Source of the DNA: Pseudomonadota bacterium
GTDB taxonomy: Bacteria > Myxococcota_A > UBA796 > UBA9615
Reading direction: 5' to 3'
NCBI GenBank assembly: GCA_024229515.1
Contig: JAAESI010000216.1
Span: 62,001-126,000 of the forward strand
Length of the DNA: 64,000 nt
Part shown: piece after piece, positions 52,352-64,000 of the stretch
How the letters are laid out: every line of letters begins with the position of its first letter
Numbering within the stretch: position 1 is the stretch's first letter
Position numbers and translations under genes: made by a program
The notes under the pieces: model-generated
The model's input: the letters and a program-made list of their open reading frames with translations, nothing else
Told to the model about the DNA's origin: nothing
The model's database searches: none

Positions 52352-53689
52352 TCAACGGAGCAGCATCGTCACGCCGAGCCGGGGCATGACGTACCAGGCC
52401 GTCTCCGCCACGGGCACCCGGGTGCCGAACCAGGCGGCTGACGCCTCCTCGCTGGCGACGTCCGTCGTCATGCGGAAAGCCGGCCCCAGCGTCACCGCGA
52501 TGCCTCCCGTGGGGCGGAACCGGAGCGCGAGGTCTCCGTCCACCTGGATGCGGTCCGCGGCCGTGTCGTCGCGGGTCAGCCCGTCGGGGAACAGGGCCTC
52601 TTCGCCGGCCCGGGGGAACTCGTAGGGGAGGCGCGGATCGTTGTACCGCTGGTTCGTCCAGCGCTGCTCCGCCGTCGCCGCCACCGACCACACCACCGCC
52701 CACTTCGCCTCGGGCCCGAGCAGGTGGGTCGTGGTCAGCCCCACGCGGGGACCGAAGCCGGCGAACCCGGGGGAGGCGAGGTAGTCGTAGTCCTCCCACA
52801 GGTGCAGGTTGGTGCCGGTGGTGAGGCCGCCGGTGCTGCCTCCGACCGCGCCCCAGAAGACCGCCTCGTGGCGCTTCAGGGGGCCGATGCGCACGCCCCC
52901 GCCGACCTCGACCCGCATGCCGTGGGTCGCCAACAGCGCCGCCCGCCCCGTGGCTGTCTGCTCGATCGGACTCACCGCGGTCAGCCGTTCGATCTCCGAG
53001 GGCGACTGCAGGTGCACGTAGCGGTACTCGACCGCGCCCAACACCACCCCCCGCTCGCCGACCGCGACGTGGCCGCGCAGCGCTCCTTCGGGGGACATCT
53101 CGGGCCCGCCGGTCAGCGCCGTTCCCGGCTGCCGCTGCCCCGGACGAACTCCGAACATCCCCGACACGGTGACCGAGCCGCGGGTGTGCACGGGCTCCCA
53201 CCCCAGCTCGATGTCGATGTCGATGATCGACTCGTCGGGCGCCGCCTCGTCGGGCGCTTCGTAGGCGGGCGCGCCGCCGTCGTACTCGTCTTCCTCGCGG
53301 TCCGCCGCCATCGCGATCAGCTCGAGGTCGAACAGCCAGTCCTCCGGAACCGTGCCGTCGTCGCCGGGGAGCGCCGCGTTCCACGTCGCCGCCACGTGGG
53401 GGGCCAGGTAGCGCGCGTTCGCCGCGCCCTGCTGGTCGGCGTGGCCCAGCACCACCCGCTGGTGCGTCACCCGCACCAGATACGCCCGCGCCAGCGCCAG
53501 CCGGGTCTCGGCGTGCCAGCACTCCAGCGTGCCGTCACGGCAGTCGTCGATGAGCCGGTAGGCCCGCGACGCGAGGTCTTCCAGGGAGTTGAGATCGAGG
53601 GACGCCACGGTCGTCTCGTCGCCGGCGGAGACCGGCGGGGCGAGCAGCAGGCTCGCCATGGTCAGGAGCGCGAGGCCCCTCCGGTTCAC
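52352..53689 (-). CDS. Outer-membrane beta-barrel of a sigma/FecR/barrel cassette
   Basis: A 445-residue protein with a signal peptide (LLTMASLLLAPPVSAGD), an N-terminal helical soluble region of about 110 residues with a cysteine pair (DDCRDGTLECWH), and a beta-strand-rich rest. Strands such as RGVVLGAVEYRYVHLQ, EVGGGVRIGPLKRHEAVFWG and the last YVMPRLGVTMLLR suggest a barrel. It lacks a TonB plug or TonB box. Its start overlaps the FecR gene stop by four bases. Confidence 0.65.
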   Translation of the reverse strand: MNRRGLALLTMASLLLAPPVSAGDETTVASLDLNSLEDLASRAYRLIDDCRDGTLECWHAETRLALARAYLVRVTHQRVVLGHADQQGAANARYLAPHVAATWNAALPGDDGTVPEDWLFDLELIAMAADREEDEYDGGAPAYEAPDEAAPDESIIDIDIELGWEPVHTRGSVTVSGMFGVRPGQRQPGTALTGGPEMSPEGALRGHVAVGERGVVLGAVEYRYVHLQSPSEIERLTAVSPIEQTATGRAALLATHGMRVEVGGGVRIGPLKRHEAVFWGAVGGSTGGLTTGTNLHLWEDYDYLASPGFAGFGPRVGLTTTHLLGPEAKWAVVWSVAATAEQRWTNQRYNDPRLPYEFPRAGEEALFPDGLTRDDTAADRIQVDGDLALRFRPTGGIAVTLGPAFRMTTDVASEEASAAWFGTRVPVAETAWYVMPRLGVTMLLR

Positions 53690-54744
53690 TCCAGGTCCCC
53701 TTCGCCGAATTCCAGCAGGGTCTGCAGTGCTTCGCCGCTGACGGGGGCGAGGCGGAGCTCCGCGACCAGCGACCGGAGCGCGTCGGGGTTCGCCTCGCTG
53801 CCCTCGGGTACCTGCATCGCGATGGTGTCCAGCGCCATGCCGTCCAGGGGAATGGCGGCCACGCCGTCGGTGGGGTGGTGGACGAGGGCGACCGCTTCGC
53901 CGGCCCGCACTTCCTTCAGCGGGCGACCGTCCGCGGCGACGATGAAGACCCGTCCCTCTTGAACGGAAACGGCCCCCATGCCGGGAGCCGCTGCGGACGT
54001 GAACACCGTGCCGACGGGAACCGCCGTGGCGTCGACGGTCGCGAACCGCACGCGGTCCACGGTCGGCTGCACGCTCTCGTTGCGGACGAACGTCAGCAGG
54101 CCGTCCCGCAGCACCGCGGTGGTCCCGCGGATGGTCATGCCCGCATCCCCGTGGCGTACGAGGCCCTGGGTGCTGCCGGCCTTGACCTGCGTGCGCGGCG
54201 CGGGCGCCGAGGGGGTCGGGTCGATCACCGCGACGCGCTCGTCGTGCTCGACGGTCGCGTCCGGCGCGGAGGAGCCGTCCTGCCGGGTGGGACCGTCCGG
54301 TCGGCTGCGCTCGACCCCGGGGTCGGTCGCGGCCGCGTCATCTTCCACGGTGGCGGGCTCGGGCCCGGCCGCGGGGTCTTCGACCTCGACCGCGATCCAG
54401 CCGCCATCGTCGGCCGACGGCGAGGCCGCGTCTTCGATCGCGTCGGGACCCGCACCGCGGGCCGCGAGCTCGACTTCGGGGGTGGAGGCCGGTCGAACCG
54501 CGAGGATCGCCGCGACCACGCCCAGCGCGATGCCGAGCAGCAGCATCGCGGCCAGGGACCACGAGGGGCCTGTGCGCACCGGCGGCGGCGTCGCGGCCGC
54601 GCGCTGCACGATCGGCACCGGCCGATCCCCGTCGATGCCCAGCCGTGCGAGCACCGAACCGACCGCTTCGTCGGTGTCCGAGGGCGCCTCCGCCCCCCGA
54701 TCGACGGCTTCGAGGAGCCGCTCCAGAGTGTCGTCTTCGCTCAT
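53686..54744 (-). CDS. FecR-domain anti-sigma-like membrane protein
   Basis: A 352-residue protein with a short cytoplasmic N-terminus (LERLLEAVDRGAEAPSDTDE), one membrane helix at residues 62-83, a long disordered Pro/Asp/Thr-rich stretch, and a FecR beta domain: TQGLVRHGDAGMTIRGTTAV, RVRFATVDATAVPVGTVFTS, SVQEGRVFIVAADGRPLKEV. FecR proteins hold an ECF sigma factor and respond to a signal from the outer membrane. Its start overlaps the sigma gene stop and its stop overlaps the barrel start. Confidence 0.82.
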   Translation of the reverse strand: MSEDDTLERLLEAVDRGAEAPSDTDEAVGSVLARLGIDGDRPVPIVQRAAATPPPVRTGPSWSLAAMLLLGIALGVVAAILAVRPASTPEVELAARGAGPDAIEDAASPSADDGGWIAVEVEDPAAGPEPATVEDDAAATDPGVERSRPDGPTRQDGSSAPDATVEHDERVAVIDPTPSAPAPRTQVKAGSTQGLVRHGDAGMTIRGTTAVLRDGLLTFVRNESVQPTVDRVRFATVDATAVPVGTVFTSAAAPGMGAVSVQEGRVFIVAADGRPLKEVRAGEAVALVHHPTDGVAAIPLDGMALDTIAMQVPEGSEANPDALRSLVAELRLAPVSGEALQTLLEFGEGDLE

Positions 54745-55322
54745 CGGTCAGCCTTCTTCGTCGAACGTCCGCCGAGGTCCCACAGGTCGCTGGTCGCGAC
54801 GCCCATGTCCTCGAGGAGGGCCCGACAGCGGCGACGTAGCCGCTTCTTGCGAGCTTCGTACTCGCGGTAGGTGATGTTCAGGGAGTCGGCTGCGGTCCAG
54901 CCCGTCAGCTCCCCTCGTTGCTGCGCCATCCAGGTGTAGAAGAGCAGCTGTTCGGCGTCATCGAGCGCCGACAGGAGCTCCAGGCGGAGCGCCGCAGCGC
55001 GGTCTTTGTCCAGGGATTCGTCAGGGCGCTCGGGGGTGGTCGCGAGCAGCTCCAGGTGCTTGCGCGACCGTCGGCGGACCACCCGCGAGCGGTAGCGATC
55101 CCGCACCCGGTTGGTGATCACCACCCGAAGGACCCGGGTCAGCGGGCCGCGCGACTGGTCGTACCAGGAGGGGTCGCGGACGGTGACTTCCAGCGCGTCG
55201 TGGACCAGATCTTCGGCCTCTTCCCGGCTGCAGCCGAGGCCGCGAGCGTGCAGGTAGAGCGTCCGGACGACCTCGTCCCAGGTCTGTTGTTCGCCTGGCG
55301 TTGCTCGTGAGAGGTGCTTCAC
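54741..55322 (-). CDS. ECF sigma factor
   Basis: A 193-residue sigma-70-type factor. Region 2 has TWDEVVRTLYLHARGLGCSR and AEDLVHDALEVTVRDPSWYD; region 4 contains TGWTAADSLNITYREYEARK with KKRLRRRCRALLEDMG. It starts at GTG 55322. It is first in a three-gene unit with FecR and a beta-barrel, joined by four-base overlaps, and is divergent from an HtrA protease, a typical envelope-stress neighbour. Confidence 0.88.
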   Translation of the reverse strand: MKHLSRATPGEQQTWDEVVRTLYLHARGLGCSREEAEDLVHDALEVTVRDPSWYDQSRGPLTRVLRVVITNRVRDRYRSRVVRRRSRKHLELLATTPERPDESLDKDRAAALRLELLSALDDAEQLLFYTWMAQQRGELTGWTAADSLNITYREYEARKKRLRRRCRALLEDMGVATSDLWDLGGRSTKKADR

Positions 55323-55427
55323 GTGATCGTCATCGTCCCATGCAGACCTACGGTCACCGAGGGCCGATTTGCCAGCCCGGGGAAGATTTCACCCTCCCCA
55401 TGCGTCCAAAGGACTGGAGACACCACG

Positions 55428-56567
<1,140 letters not shown>

Positions 56568-56590
56568 GCCGATCCGTCTGCGCATTCGGT

Positions 56591-56606
56591 CCTTCCGGTA
56601 GGAAGG
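56591..56606. terminator. Short hairpin after the protease gene (weak terminator candidate)
   Basis: CCTTCC-GGTA-GGAAGG is a perfect 6-bp stem with a four-base loop, 24 bases after the HtrA stop. No U-tract follows (CCCCGCG), so it is not a classical intrinsic terminator. Confidence 0.3.
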
Positions 56607-56647
56607 CCCCGCGTGCTATCTGCCCCGTCCCTTTCCCGGAGAGACCG

Positions 56648-57331
56648 ATGCGCCGCACCGCCTTCCTCGTTGCCTTCTGCCTGCTCCCCGCGTCGCCGCT
56701 TCTGTCGGCCGACTACAGCCCCCTGGACGTGCTGACGGCGGAGTCCGGCTGGGAGTCCATCGGGACCAAGAGCCACAAGAAGGCCGACTTCGAGGTCGAC
56801 ATCCGCCTCAAGTACGTCAGCGGCACCCCCTGCCTCGTCGGGGAGGTCGACGTCGAGGTGGCGCCGTCCAAGCTGCTGTCCGTCGCCACCGACATCGAAG
56901 GGGCGATGAGCTGGTCGTCCGCCCCGATGGAGGACTCGCGCACGCTCGGGAAGGACGGCAGCGACGTGCACTACTTCCAGATGCTCGACACCCCCGGCTG
57001 GACCCTCGCCGCGGACCGCTACTGGGTGCTCTCGGGCCGGACCCACAAGCGCAGCGACGGCTCCGTCGCGTTCCAGTGGAACCGCTTCCAGTGGAAGACG
57101 AAGTACCCCGACCTGGTCGACGAGCTGGAGCGGGACCACGACGGCGCCATCGAGCCCCCGACCAACTTCGGCGAGTGGCGCTTCACGCCGAACGCCGGCG
57201 GCTCCAATGTCCGCTACTACGTCTGCTCTGACACGGGCGGCCGGTTGAGCGAAGGCGTGCAGAAGATGGCCTCCAAGGAGACCCTCCCGGACACCGTCGC
57301 AGATCTCATCATCGAGGCCCGCAAGCGCTAG
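56648..57331 (+). CDS. Exported START/SRPBCC-like protein
   Basis: A 227-residue protein with a signal peptide (FLVAFCLLPASPLLSADY) and a helix-grip domain: VDIRLKYVSGTPCLVGEVDV, ATDIEGAMSWSSAPMEDSRT, WTLAADRYWVLSGRTHKRSD and FGEWRFTPNAGGSNVRYYVC, ending in a long helix. START domains bind lipids in a pocket; the exported location suggests envelope lipid handling. ATG 56648 fits the signal peptide. Confidence 0.75.
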   Translation: MRRTAFLVAFCLLPASPLLSADYSPLDVLTAESGWESIGTKSHKKADFEVDIRLKYVSGTPCLVGEVDVEVAPSKLLSVATDIEGAMSWSSAPMEDSRTLGKDGSDVHYFQMLDTPGWTLAADRYWVLSGRTHKRSDGSVAFQWNRFQWKTKYPDLVDELERDHDGAIEPPTNFGEWRFTPNAGGSNVRYYVCSDTGGRLSEGVQKMASKETLPDTVADLIIEARKR

Positions 57332-57354
57332 GGCGCTTGACTGCCGCGCTTGTC

Positions 57355-57376
57355 CCCACGACGATCAAGTCGTGGG
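57355..57376. other. Stem-loop overlapping the sensor-fragment start
   Basis: CCCACGAC (57355-57362) pairs with GTCGTGGG (57369-57376) across a six-base loop. It lies 24 bases after the START-like gene and includes the GTG start at 57372. It could be a terminator hairpin without U-tract or a translation control structure. Confidence 0.35.
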
Positions 57377-58208
57377 AACGGGGTCCCAGGAGGGGTCGGC
57401 TGCTCCGTCAGGAGAAGTCGAAGCACTCAAGGAACGCGTAGAAGCGCTCGAGGCGATGAACGCCTCGGCCGTGAAGGACGTCGAGTTCCTGAACGCCATG
57501 GAGCGCATCGGCCGCGCCATGCGGTCGTCCACCGACCTGGAGACGCTCCTCGAAGCTGCGCTGGATGAGTTGCTGGACCTGTTCGGCTGCGACCGCGCCT
57601 GGCTGCTCTACCCCTGCGATCCCGAAGCTCACTTCTGGGGCGTGCCCATGGAGCGAACCGTGCCCGCGTGGCCCGGCGTCTTCGCCCTTGGGGTCCAGGT
57701 GCCCATGGATCCGCCGTCGGCGGCCACCATGGCCGAGGCGATCGCCGCGCCCCACTGCCTCGCGTCCGATCCGACCACCGAGCGCCAGGTGCCGGAGGAG
57801 GTCGGTCAGGCCTTCGGCGTCAAGGCGCAGCTGGCGGTGTCGATCCACCCGCACACCGACAAGGCGTGGCTTCTGGGGCTGCACCACTGCACCGAGGAGC
57901 ACGTCTTCACCGCCCAGGAGCAGCGCCTGTTCGACGGGATCGGCGAGCGGATCGCCGAGGCTCTGGACGCCATGCTTCTGCTCCGCGATCTGCGGGAGTC
58001 GGAGCGGCAGATCACCGAGCTGCAGCGCATGGAGACGATCGGCGGCCTCGCCGGCGGCATCGCGCACGACTTCAACAACCAGCTGCTCGTCATCCTCTGC
58101 TACGCGGACATGCTGCGCGACCAGGTGCTGCCTTCGCCGAGGGGCTCGAACACGCGGGACCGCGTCTCCGGGTCCATGCCGGAGCCGCCATCGACCACCG
58201 AGCGGGCC

Positions 58209-60236
<2,028 letters not shown>

Positions 60237-60295
60237 GGCCGGGGCTTCTACCCCTTCGCGGGGGCCGACGGCAAGCGTTCTATACTCCCGCGCGC

Positions 60296-60523
60296 ATGCG
60301 AGACGCCGTGACCTTTCCGCAGATCGAGCAGATCCTCGAGATCCTCGACGACCGTGACATCAACCGAGAATTGATCGAGATCCCTCTCGGCTGCCGGGAT
60401 CCGGGCGGCGTTACGCGCAAGGGCAACGGCAAGATCAAGGTGGTGGTGCCGGCTTCGGGAGACTTCGACGCGTGGCTATCCTCGGTCGAGGAAGCCATCC
60501 TCGAGGCGCTCGGCTACGAGTAG
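60296..60523 (+). CDS. Small conserved-looking cytoplasmic protein
   Basis: A 75-residue ORF with typical GC-rich codons: FPQIEQILEILDDRDINREL and KGNGKIKVVVPASGDFDAWL, then EEAILEALGYE. No family recognised. TATACT at 60281-60286 may be its -10. The stop overlaps the convergent PilZ gene by ten bases. Confidence 0.55.
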   Translation: MRDAVTFPQIEQILEILDDRDINRELIEIPLGCRDPGGVTRKGNGKIKVVVPASGDFDAWLSSVEEAILEALGYE

Positions 60524-61278
60524 CGGGCCTTCTCCCGGGCGAACCAGGATCGAACCGACGCCAACACGTGGCGGTCCATCGGGCTGAGTCCCGCGATCCG
60601 CAGACCCACACCGGATTCGCTGTCGCCGTCTTCCACCCAGGTCACCTCGGCCATCGCGCGGATGACGACGTGCGAGTTGGGGGGCACGAGCTCGAACCAG
60701 ACGCGGTCGCCCACGCCGACCTCGCTGTTGCGCACGGGCACGAACAGCTGGGTGATCTGCTGCACGTGAGCAGCGACCTCGAGGAACACGTCCGCGAAGC
60801 CGGGCGCCCACCGAATCACGGCGCGGTCATCCGCTTCGGCCACGGTCGCGTTGCCGGGATCCGAAGCGCTCCAATGCGACGTCGCCTGCTGCACGTCCTC
60901 GCCGGACATGACCCAGGCCACGTACCGCGCCACGGCGCGTCGCTTCTCGGGGGGGAGGTTGTGGAACTCCAGACCGACGACGCGGCTTCCGCCCGGACCG
61001 GGCCGGAAGCTGCGCACCAGGCCGACGCACTCGACCCGCTCGCCATCGTCGGGGAGCGTGAAGGCGAGCTGGAAGACCTGCCCGAGCTCGATGGCAGCGG
61101 GGTACTCGACGGCGGCGCCGGTGGCGCTGAGGTCCTTGGTGTACGAGTTGTGCTCCGAACCGTCCACCTCGAGGTCGATCTCGATCCGCGTGTCGACACG
61201 CGGTGCAGACCGCTGTTCGCGGCCGGATTGGAACGGACTGGGAGTGCTCGTCGTCATTTGAATCGCTGGCTCGGCCAT
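60514..61278 (-). CDS. PilZ-domain protein (c-di-GMP-binding type)
   Basis: A 254-residue protein. The first PilZ-like domain has RSAPRVDTRIEI and DLSATGAAVEYPAAIELGQV, matching the RxxxR and (D/N)xSxxG binding motifs for c-di-GMP. A second, more diverged beta domain follows (VRNSEVGVGDRVWFELVPPN). Probably a cytoplasmic c-di-GMP receptor controlling motility or envelope functions. ATG 61278 is the first start. Confidence 0.8.
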   Translation of the reverse strand: MAEPAIQMTTSTPSPFQSGREQRSAPRVDTRIEIDLEVDGSEHNSYTKDLSATGAAVEYPAAIELGQVFQLAFTLPDDGERVECVGLVRSFRPGPGGSRVVGLEFHNLPPEKRRAVARYVAWVMSGEDVQQATSHWSASDPGNATVAEADDRAVIRWAPGFADVFLEVAAHVQQITQLFVPVRNSEVGVGDRVWFELVPPNSHVVIRAMAEVTWVEDGDSESGVGLRIAGLSPMDRHVLASVRSWFAREKARYS

Positions 61279-61336
61279 GGTGCCCCTCCAGGGTCGTCTT
61301 GACCCTATCGGCGCAAGAGGCGGTGACTTGAGCGGA

Positions 61337-61756
61337 TCAATCCAGGAACGGACCGGTCGGTGCGATCTGGACTGCGTCGACCTTGCACTGCACGACCGCG
61401 AAGAGGTCGCAGGTGCCCGCCTCGATCCCTTCGGCGACCTTCGCCTCGCGGTCGAAGGTTCCGGCGGTGACCTCGTCGGCGAAGAAGCCGTGCTCCAGCG
61501 CCCGGTCCAGCGTCGCTTCCACGCTGGCGCGGGCCGGGGCGTCGACCGCCGCGGTGTAGCAAGCGAGGACTTCGGTGGCGTCGCTGCGGCGGTACATGTC
61601 CTCCATGCAGCCTTCCTGGCACTGGGTCACGTTCGACCACGCGGAGAACTCACAGCCGCTGACGAACTTGCGGCAGACGGCCTCGCAGCCCTCGGCGTGA
61701 GGGTTGCAGCCGACGGCGAAGGTCAGCGACAGAAGCAGAAGCAGGGAACGCAGCAT
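61337..61756 (-). CDS. Cysteine-rich small lipoprotein
   Basis: A 139-residue lipoprotein with signal LLLLLSLTFAVGC (cysteine 17) and seven further cysteines (CEAVCRKFVSGCEF, CQEGC, then single ones), likely three disulfides. This CxxxC spacing recurs in small Myxococcota lipoproteins of unknown role. Its ATG overlaps the stop of the upstream gene (ATGA), so it is last in a three-gene envelope operon. Confidence 0.65.
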   Translation of the reverse strand: MLRSLLLLLSLTFAVGCNPHAEGCEAVCRKFVSGCEFSAWSNVTQCQEGCMEDMYRRSDATEVLACYTAAVDAPARASVEATLDRALEHGFFADEVTAGTFDREAKVAEGIEAGTCDLFAVVQCKVDAVQIAPTGPFLD

Positions 61757-62946
61757 CAGCCCGCCTCCTCCGGCACGACGGGGAAGGGGGAGATGCCCAG
61801 GCCGATGCCCGAGACCTCCGTGCCGTCGATGGGGTCGTAGAAAGTGTCGTTGAAGAAGACGTGCAGCCGCCCGTTGATGAAGAAGGCGCGCGGCGCGTCG
61901 GCCGCCTTCTCGCCGCTGAAGTCCAGCGGGACCGGCTCGCCGTCGTACAGCTTGGTCCAGCCGGCGTCCGGGGTCGGGGCGCTGGCCATGCCCAGCTGCT
62001 CGCCCTCGGTGGAGATGAAGATCAGCCCCGACGGCGACGGCTGGCTCGCCGTCACCGTCTCGTAGCCGGCGTACAGCATCCAGTAGCGGTTCTCGGTGGA
62101 GTCCTCGTCCCCGAACGTGAAGACCGACGGTCGGTGCACGCCCTGGGCGTCGAAGGCGTCGGATCCGAAGCCGGTGTGGGACAGGACGACGTTGCCGTCC
62201 CCGAAGAAGTTGGCTCCGTCGACCGTGCTCAGGTAGCCGATGTCGTAGGCCGAAGTGGACAGGTCCGTGCCGGTGCGGGTCAGGCCGCCGACCCAGAAGT
62301 GGAACTGGCCGTCTTCGTACAGGGCGTCGCAGCCCCAAACGCGGGACAGCGGGCTGGCGGTGCCGCCGAACGGGTCCAACGGGTTGAGCAGGTCCTTGTC
62401 CCAGAAGATGCCGTCGCGCGAGGTGGCGTGGCCGAAGGTGGTGCCCACGCCGCCGCCGTTGGTGCCCGTGTACCAGAGGTGGAACACGCCAGCGTCGCCG
62501 TCAAACGCGACGCAGCCGACCTGGGCGTCGTCCCGGTCGAACGAGCCGGCGGAGGTGCCGCGGGTGAGCACGGGGTTCCAGGGATGGCGGGTCCAGTCGA
62601 CGCCGTCCATCGACACGGCGTAGCCGATCTCCTGCCCCGAGGAGGCGGTGGAGCCCCCGACTCCCGAGTACCAGAGCTGATAGAAGGGCGCGCCGAAGAT
62701 CTCCCGCTGCACGATGTCGAAGGTGCCGATGCCGTCGCGCTCCCACTCCTGGGCGGACGGGTCCATGTTCGAGAACACGGGCACGCAGGTGTACTGCTCC
62801 CAGCCCTCGTCGGTCTCCGCAAAGTCGCACTCGACCACTTCGTGGATGTCCACGCGGTCGGCGGTGACGGCGGTGTAGCTGTACTCGGTCTCGCAGGAGA
62901 CGCTCCCGAGCGCGATCAGCAGGATGAGGGCGAGGCGAAGTCTCAT
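61756..62946 (-). CDS. Lipoprotein with a five-bladed beta-propeller glycosidase-like domain
   Basis: A 396-residue protein with lipoprotein signal ALILLIALGSVSC (cysteine 18). The body repeats blade motifs typical of GH43/GH32-like propellers: PFYQLWYSGVGGS, YAVSMDGVDWTRHPWNPVLT, VFHLWYTGTNGG, ATSRDGIFWDKDLLNPL, FHFWVGGLTRTG, YWMLYAGYET. Whether catalytic acids are present is unclear. It may bind or trim surface glycans. ATG 62946 overlaps the stop of the upstream gene. Confidence 0.78.
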   Translation of the reverse strand: MRLRLALILLIALGSVSCETEYSYTAVTADRVDIHEVVECDFAETDEGWEQYTCVPVFSNMDPSAQEWERDGIGTFDIVQREIFGAPFYQLWYSGVGGSTASSGQEIGYAVSMDGVDWTRHPWNPVLTRGTSAGSFDRDDAQVGCVAFDGDAGVFHLWYTGTNGGGVGTTFGHATSRDGIFWDKDLLNPLDPFGGTASPLSRVWGCDALYEDGQFHFWVGGLTRTGTDLSTSAYDIGYLSTVDGANFFGDGNVVLSHTGFGSDAFDAQGVHRPSVFTFGDEDSTENRYWMLYAGYETVTASQPSPSGLIFISTEGEQLGMASAPTPDAGWTKLYDGEPVPLDFSGEKAADAPRAFFINGRLHVFFNDTFYDPIDGTEVSGIGLGISPFPVVPEEAG

Positions 62947-63953
62947 GGGGCGGACGCCTCCAGCGCGGTCCGCTGCTTGCGGAAGCGCCGCTGCTCGATG
63001 GCCTGGAACGCGAGGGCGACGGCGGTGCCGGTCAGACACACGGTGGCGACGCCGATCGAGGCGTCCCGGCGGACGTCGTAGTCGCGGGTGAAGAAGAGGT
63101 GGCGGGTCATCGCCTCGTCGTCGCCGACGCGCTCGGCGGTGCGGTACGCGGCGTACTCCTGCTCGGCGCGGAACTCCCAGAACAAGGCGCTGTAGGTGGC
63201 GATGCCGGTGCCGACCGCGCCGACCCCGGCGAGGATGAGCCGCTCGGGCGTGCCGCGGGCGACCAGCCGGGGCCGTCCGTCGCGCCGGTAGAGCATGCCG
63301 AGGTTGGGGTCGGGGGCGTCGTCGACGTATTCCGGGTCGTCGTCCAGCAGGGCGTCGGCGAGGTCTTCGCTGTCGTCGTCGGCGGTGGAGGCCGCCTCCG
63401 CGTCCAGCGACGCTTGCAGGCGGGTGCAGGTCTCCGAGACGACGGTGCGGTCGGCCTCGCTCAGCGTCCGCGTCAGCACCTCGGTGCAGTAGGCGAGCTT
63501 GTCCTCGTCCTTCCGCTGGGCGTCGAGGTCGTCGTAGAAGCCGAAGAGGTCGAACTCGTCGTCGACCGCCGGGCCGGTGCGCGCGTCCGGGCCGGACAAT
63601 TCGACCTCGGCGTCCACGACCGTGACGGTGCCGGCGAAGGTGCGCACCTGCCCCTGCCAGACGACGTCGCCGCGGGTGATCGTCACCGGCACGATGCCTT
63701 CCCGCTGCTCGCGGACGAGGCGCCAGACGCCTTCGCCCTCGACGGGGGGAGCGACCACCACGTCGCGTCCGCCCACGGTCAGGCTGTCGAGCGCGCCCTC
63801 GGCGACGATGAGGAGCACGGCTTCGTCCGTGTCGACGATGCCGAGCGTCTGCGCCAGCTCGGCCGGATCCGGCGGCGGAGGCTCGTCCTGCGCGATCGCC
63901 GCGGCGGGCATCAGCAGGGCGGCAGTCAGGATGAGGATCATCGAAGCGCGCAC
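62943..63953 (-). CDS. Exported protein of unknown function with coiled segment
   Basis: A 336-residue protein with a signal peptide (ILILTAALLMPAAAIAQD). The mature part has a beta domain (EGVWRLVREQREGIVPVTIT), an acidic middle (DDDSEDLADALLDDDPEYV) and a C-terminal membrane-like segment (AGVGAVGTGIATYSALFWEF). It is first of three ATGA-coupled genes whose promoter is near or beyond the right edge. GTG 63953 is used; ATG 63941 is an alternative. Confidence 0.6.
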   Translation of the reverse strand: MRASMILILTAALLMPAAAIAQDEPPPPDPAELAQTLGIVDTDEAVLLIVAEGALDSLTVGGRDVVVAPPVEGEGVWRLVREQREGIVPVTITRGDVVWQGQVRTFAGTVTVVDAEVELSGPDARTGPAVDDEFDLFGFYDDLDAQRKDEDKLAYCTEVLTRTLSEADRTVVSETCTRLQASLDAEAASTADDDSEDLADALLDDDPEYVDDAPDPNLGMLYRRDGRPRLVARGTPERLILAGVGAVGTGIATYSALFWEFRAEQEYAAYRTAERVGDDEAMTRHLFFTRDYDVRRDASIGVATVCLTGTAVALAFQAIEQRRFRKQRTALEASAP

Positions 63954-64000
63954 GGAGGCTTCCTACCACACGGGGAGCGCCCGTCGACCGGGCACGCCAC

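Noticed and set aside
56591..56606. Intrinsic terminator of the htrA gene
   Set aside because: The stem is only six pairs and no U-tract follows. It is listed as a weak hairpin only.

Overview
The window is about 64 kb of very GC-rich, densely coding chromosomal DNA with no tRNA or rRNA gene, phage, insertion sequence or CRISPR array that I could recognise. The gene content points to a diderm of the Myxococcota / former Deltaproteobacteria type. It has at least eleven Sec-exported lipoproteins, several with an aspartate run such as GDDDDSA just after the lipid cysteine. It also has beta-barrel outer-membrane proteins, an OmpA protein with thrombospondin type-3 repeats, Ser/Thr kinase and formylglycine-enzyme-like (SUMF1) genes, and two sigma-54 activators. 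The lineage assignment is inference from gene content, not from a marker-gene tree.

Layout. 1-2.4 kb: a sigma-factor fragment at the edge, a degenerate-GGDEF regulator, a lone rpsR, and a four-helix-bundle gene flanked by inverted heptamer repeats. 2.4-6 kb: leftward arginine operon argG-argF'-argH, using the N-acetylornithine carbamoyltransferase variant. 6-13 kb: lipoproteins, a SUMF1-type gene and a Ser/Thr kinase gene, both split by apparent frameshifts, and a small membrane protein behind a consensus sigma-54 promoter. 13-18.7 kb: a GAF-GAF-AAA-Fis sigma-54 activator, followed downstream by a second consensus sigma-54 promoter and a secreted transglutaminase-like lipoprotein carrying a helix-hairpin-helix insert. 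18.7-25.1 kb: mixed metabolic and regulatory genes, including a nucleotidyltransferase pair, a 10-bp tandem duplication that shifts a reading frame, and a divergent LysR/DoxX pair.

25.1-28.7 kb: the rightward ribosome-associated operon rpsP-khpA-rimM-trmD-rplS-yraN-rsmI behind a clear sigma-70 promoter. 28.6-36.3 kb: CvpA, an NtrC-type response regulator coupled to an outer-membrane protein, and a cluster of thioredoxin lipoprotein, TlpA and large beta-barrel. 36.3-45.2 kb: a decayed sulfotransferase, a methyltransferase, a discoidin-like exported protein, a metallophosphoesterase, a VWA lipoprotein and a B12-type radical SAM protein. 45.2-49.9 kb: a tightly coupled operon of TetR regulator, large glycyl radical enzyme and activating enzyme, with a 37-bp near-perfect palindrome over its promoter. 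50-64 kb: a flippase-like membrane protein, an NAD(P)-dependent epimerase-type protein, an ECF sigma / FecR / beta-barrel cassette, HtrA, a truncated sensor kinase, OmpA, a PilZ protein and an envelope lipoprotein operon that continues leftward from the right edge.

The best candidates for undescribed biology are the glycyl radical enzyme operon (about 190 extra N-terminal residues resembling an SCP2 domain, unknown substrate, striking operator) and the sigma-54 activator with its downstream sigma-54-driven transglutaminase. Five reading frames are visibly broken (SUMF1, kinase, the 10-bp duplication, sulfotransferase, sensor kinase). This may mean gene decay, but at least two sites lie at homopolymers where one inserted base restores the frame, so assembly error must be excluded first.
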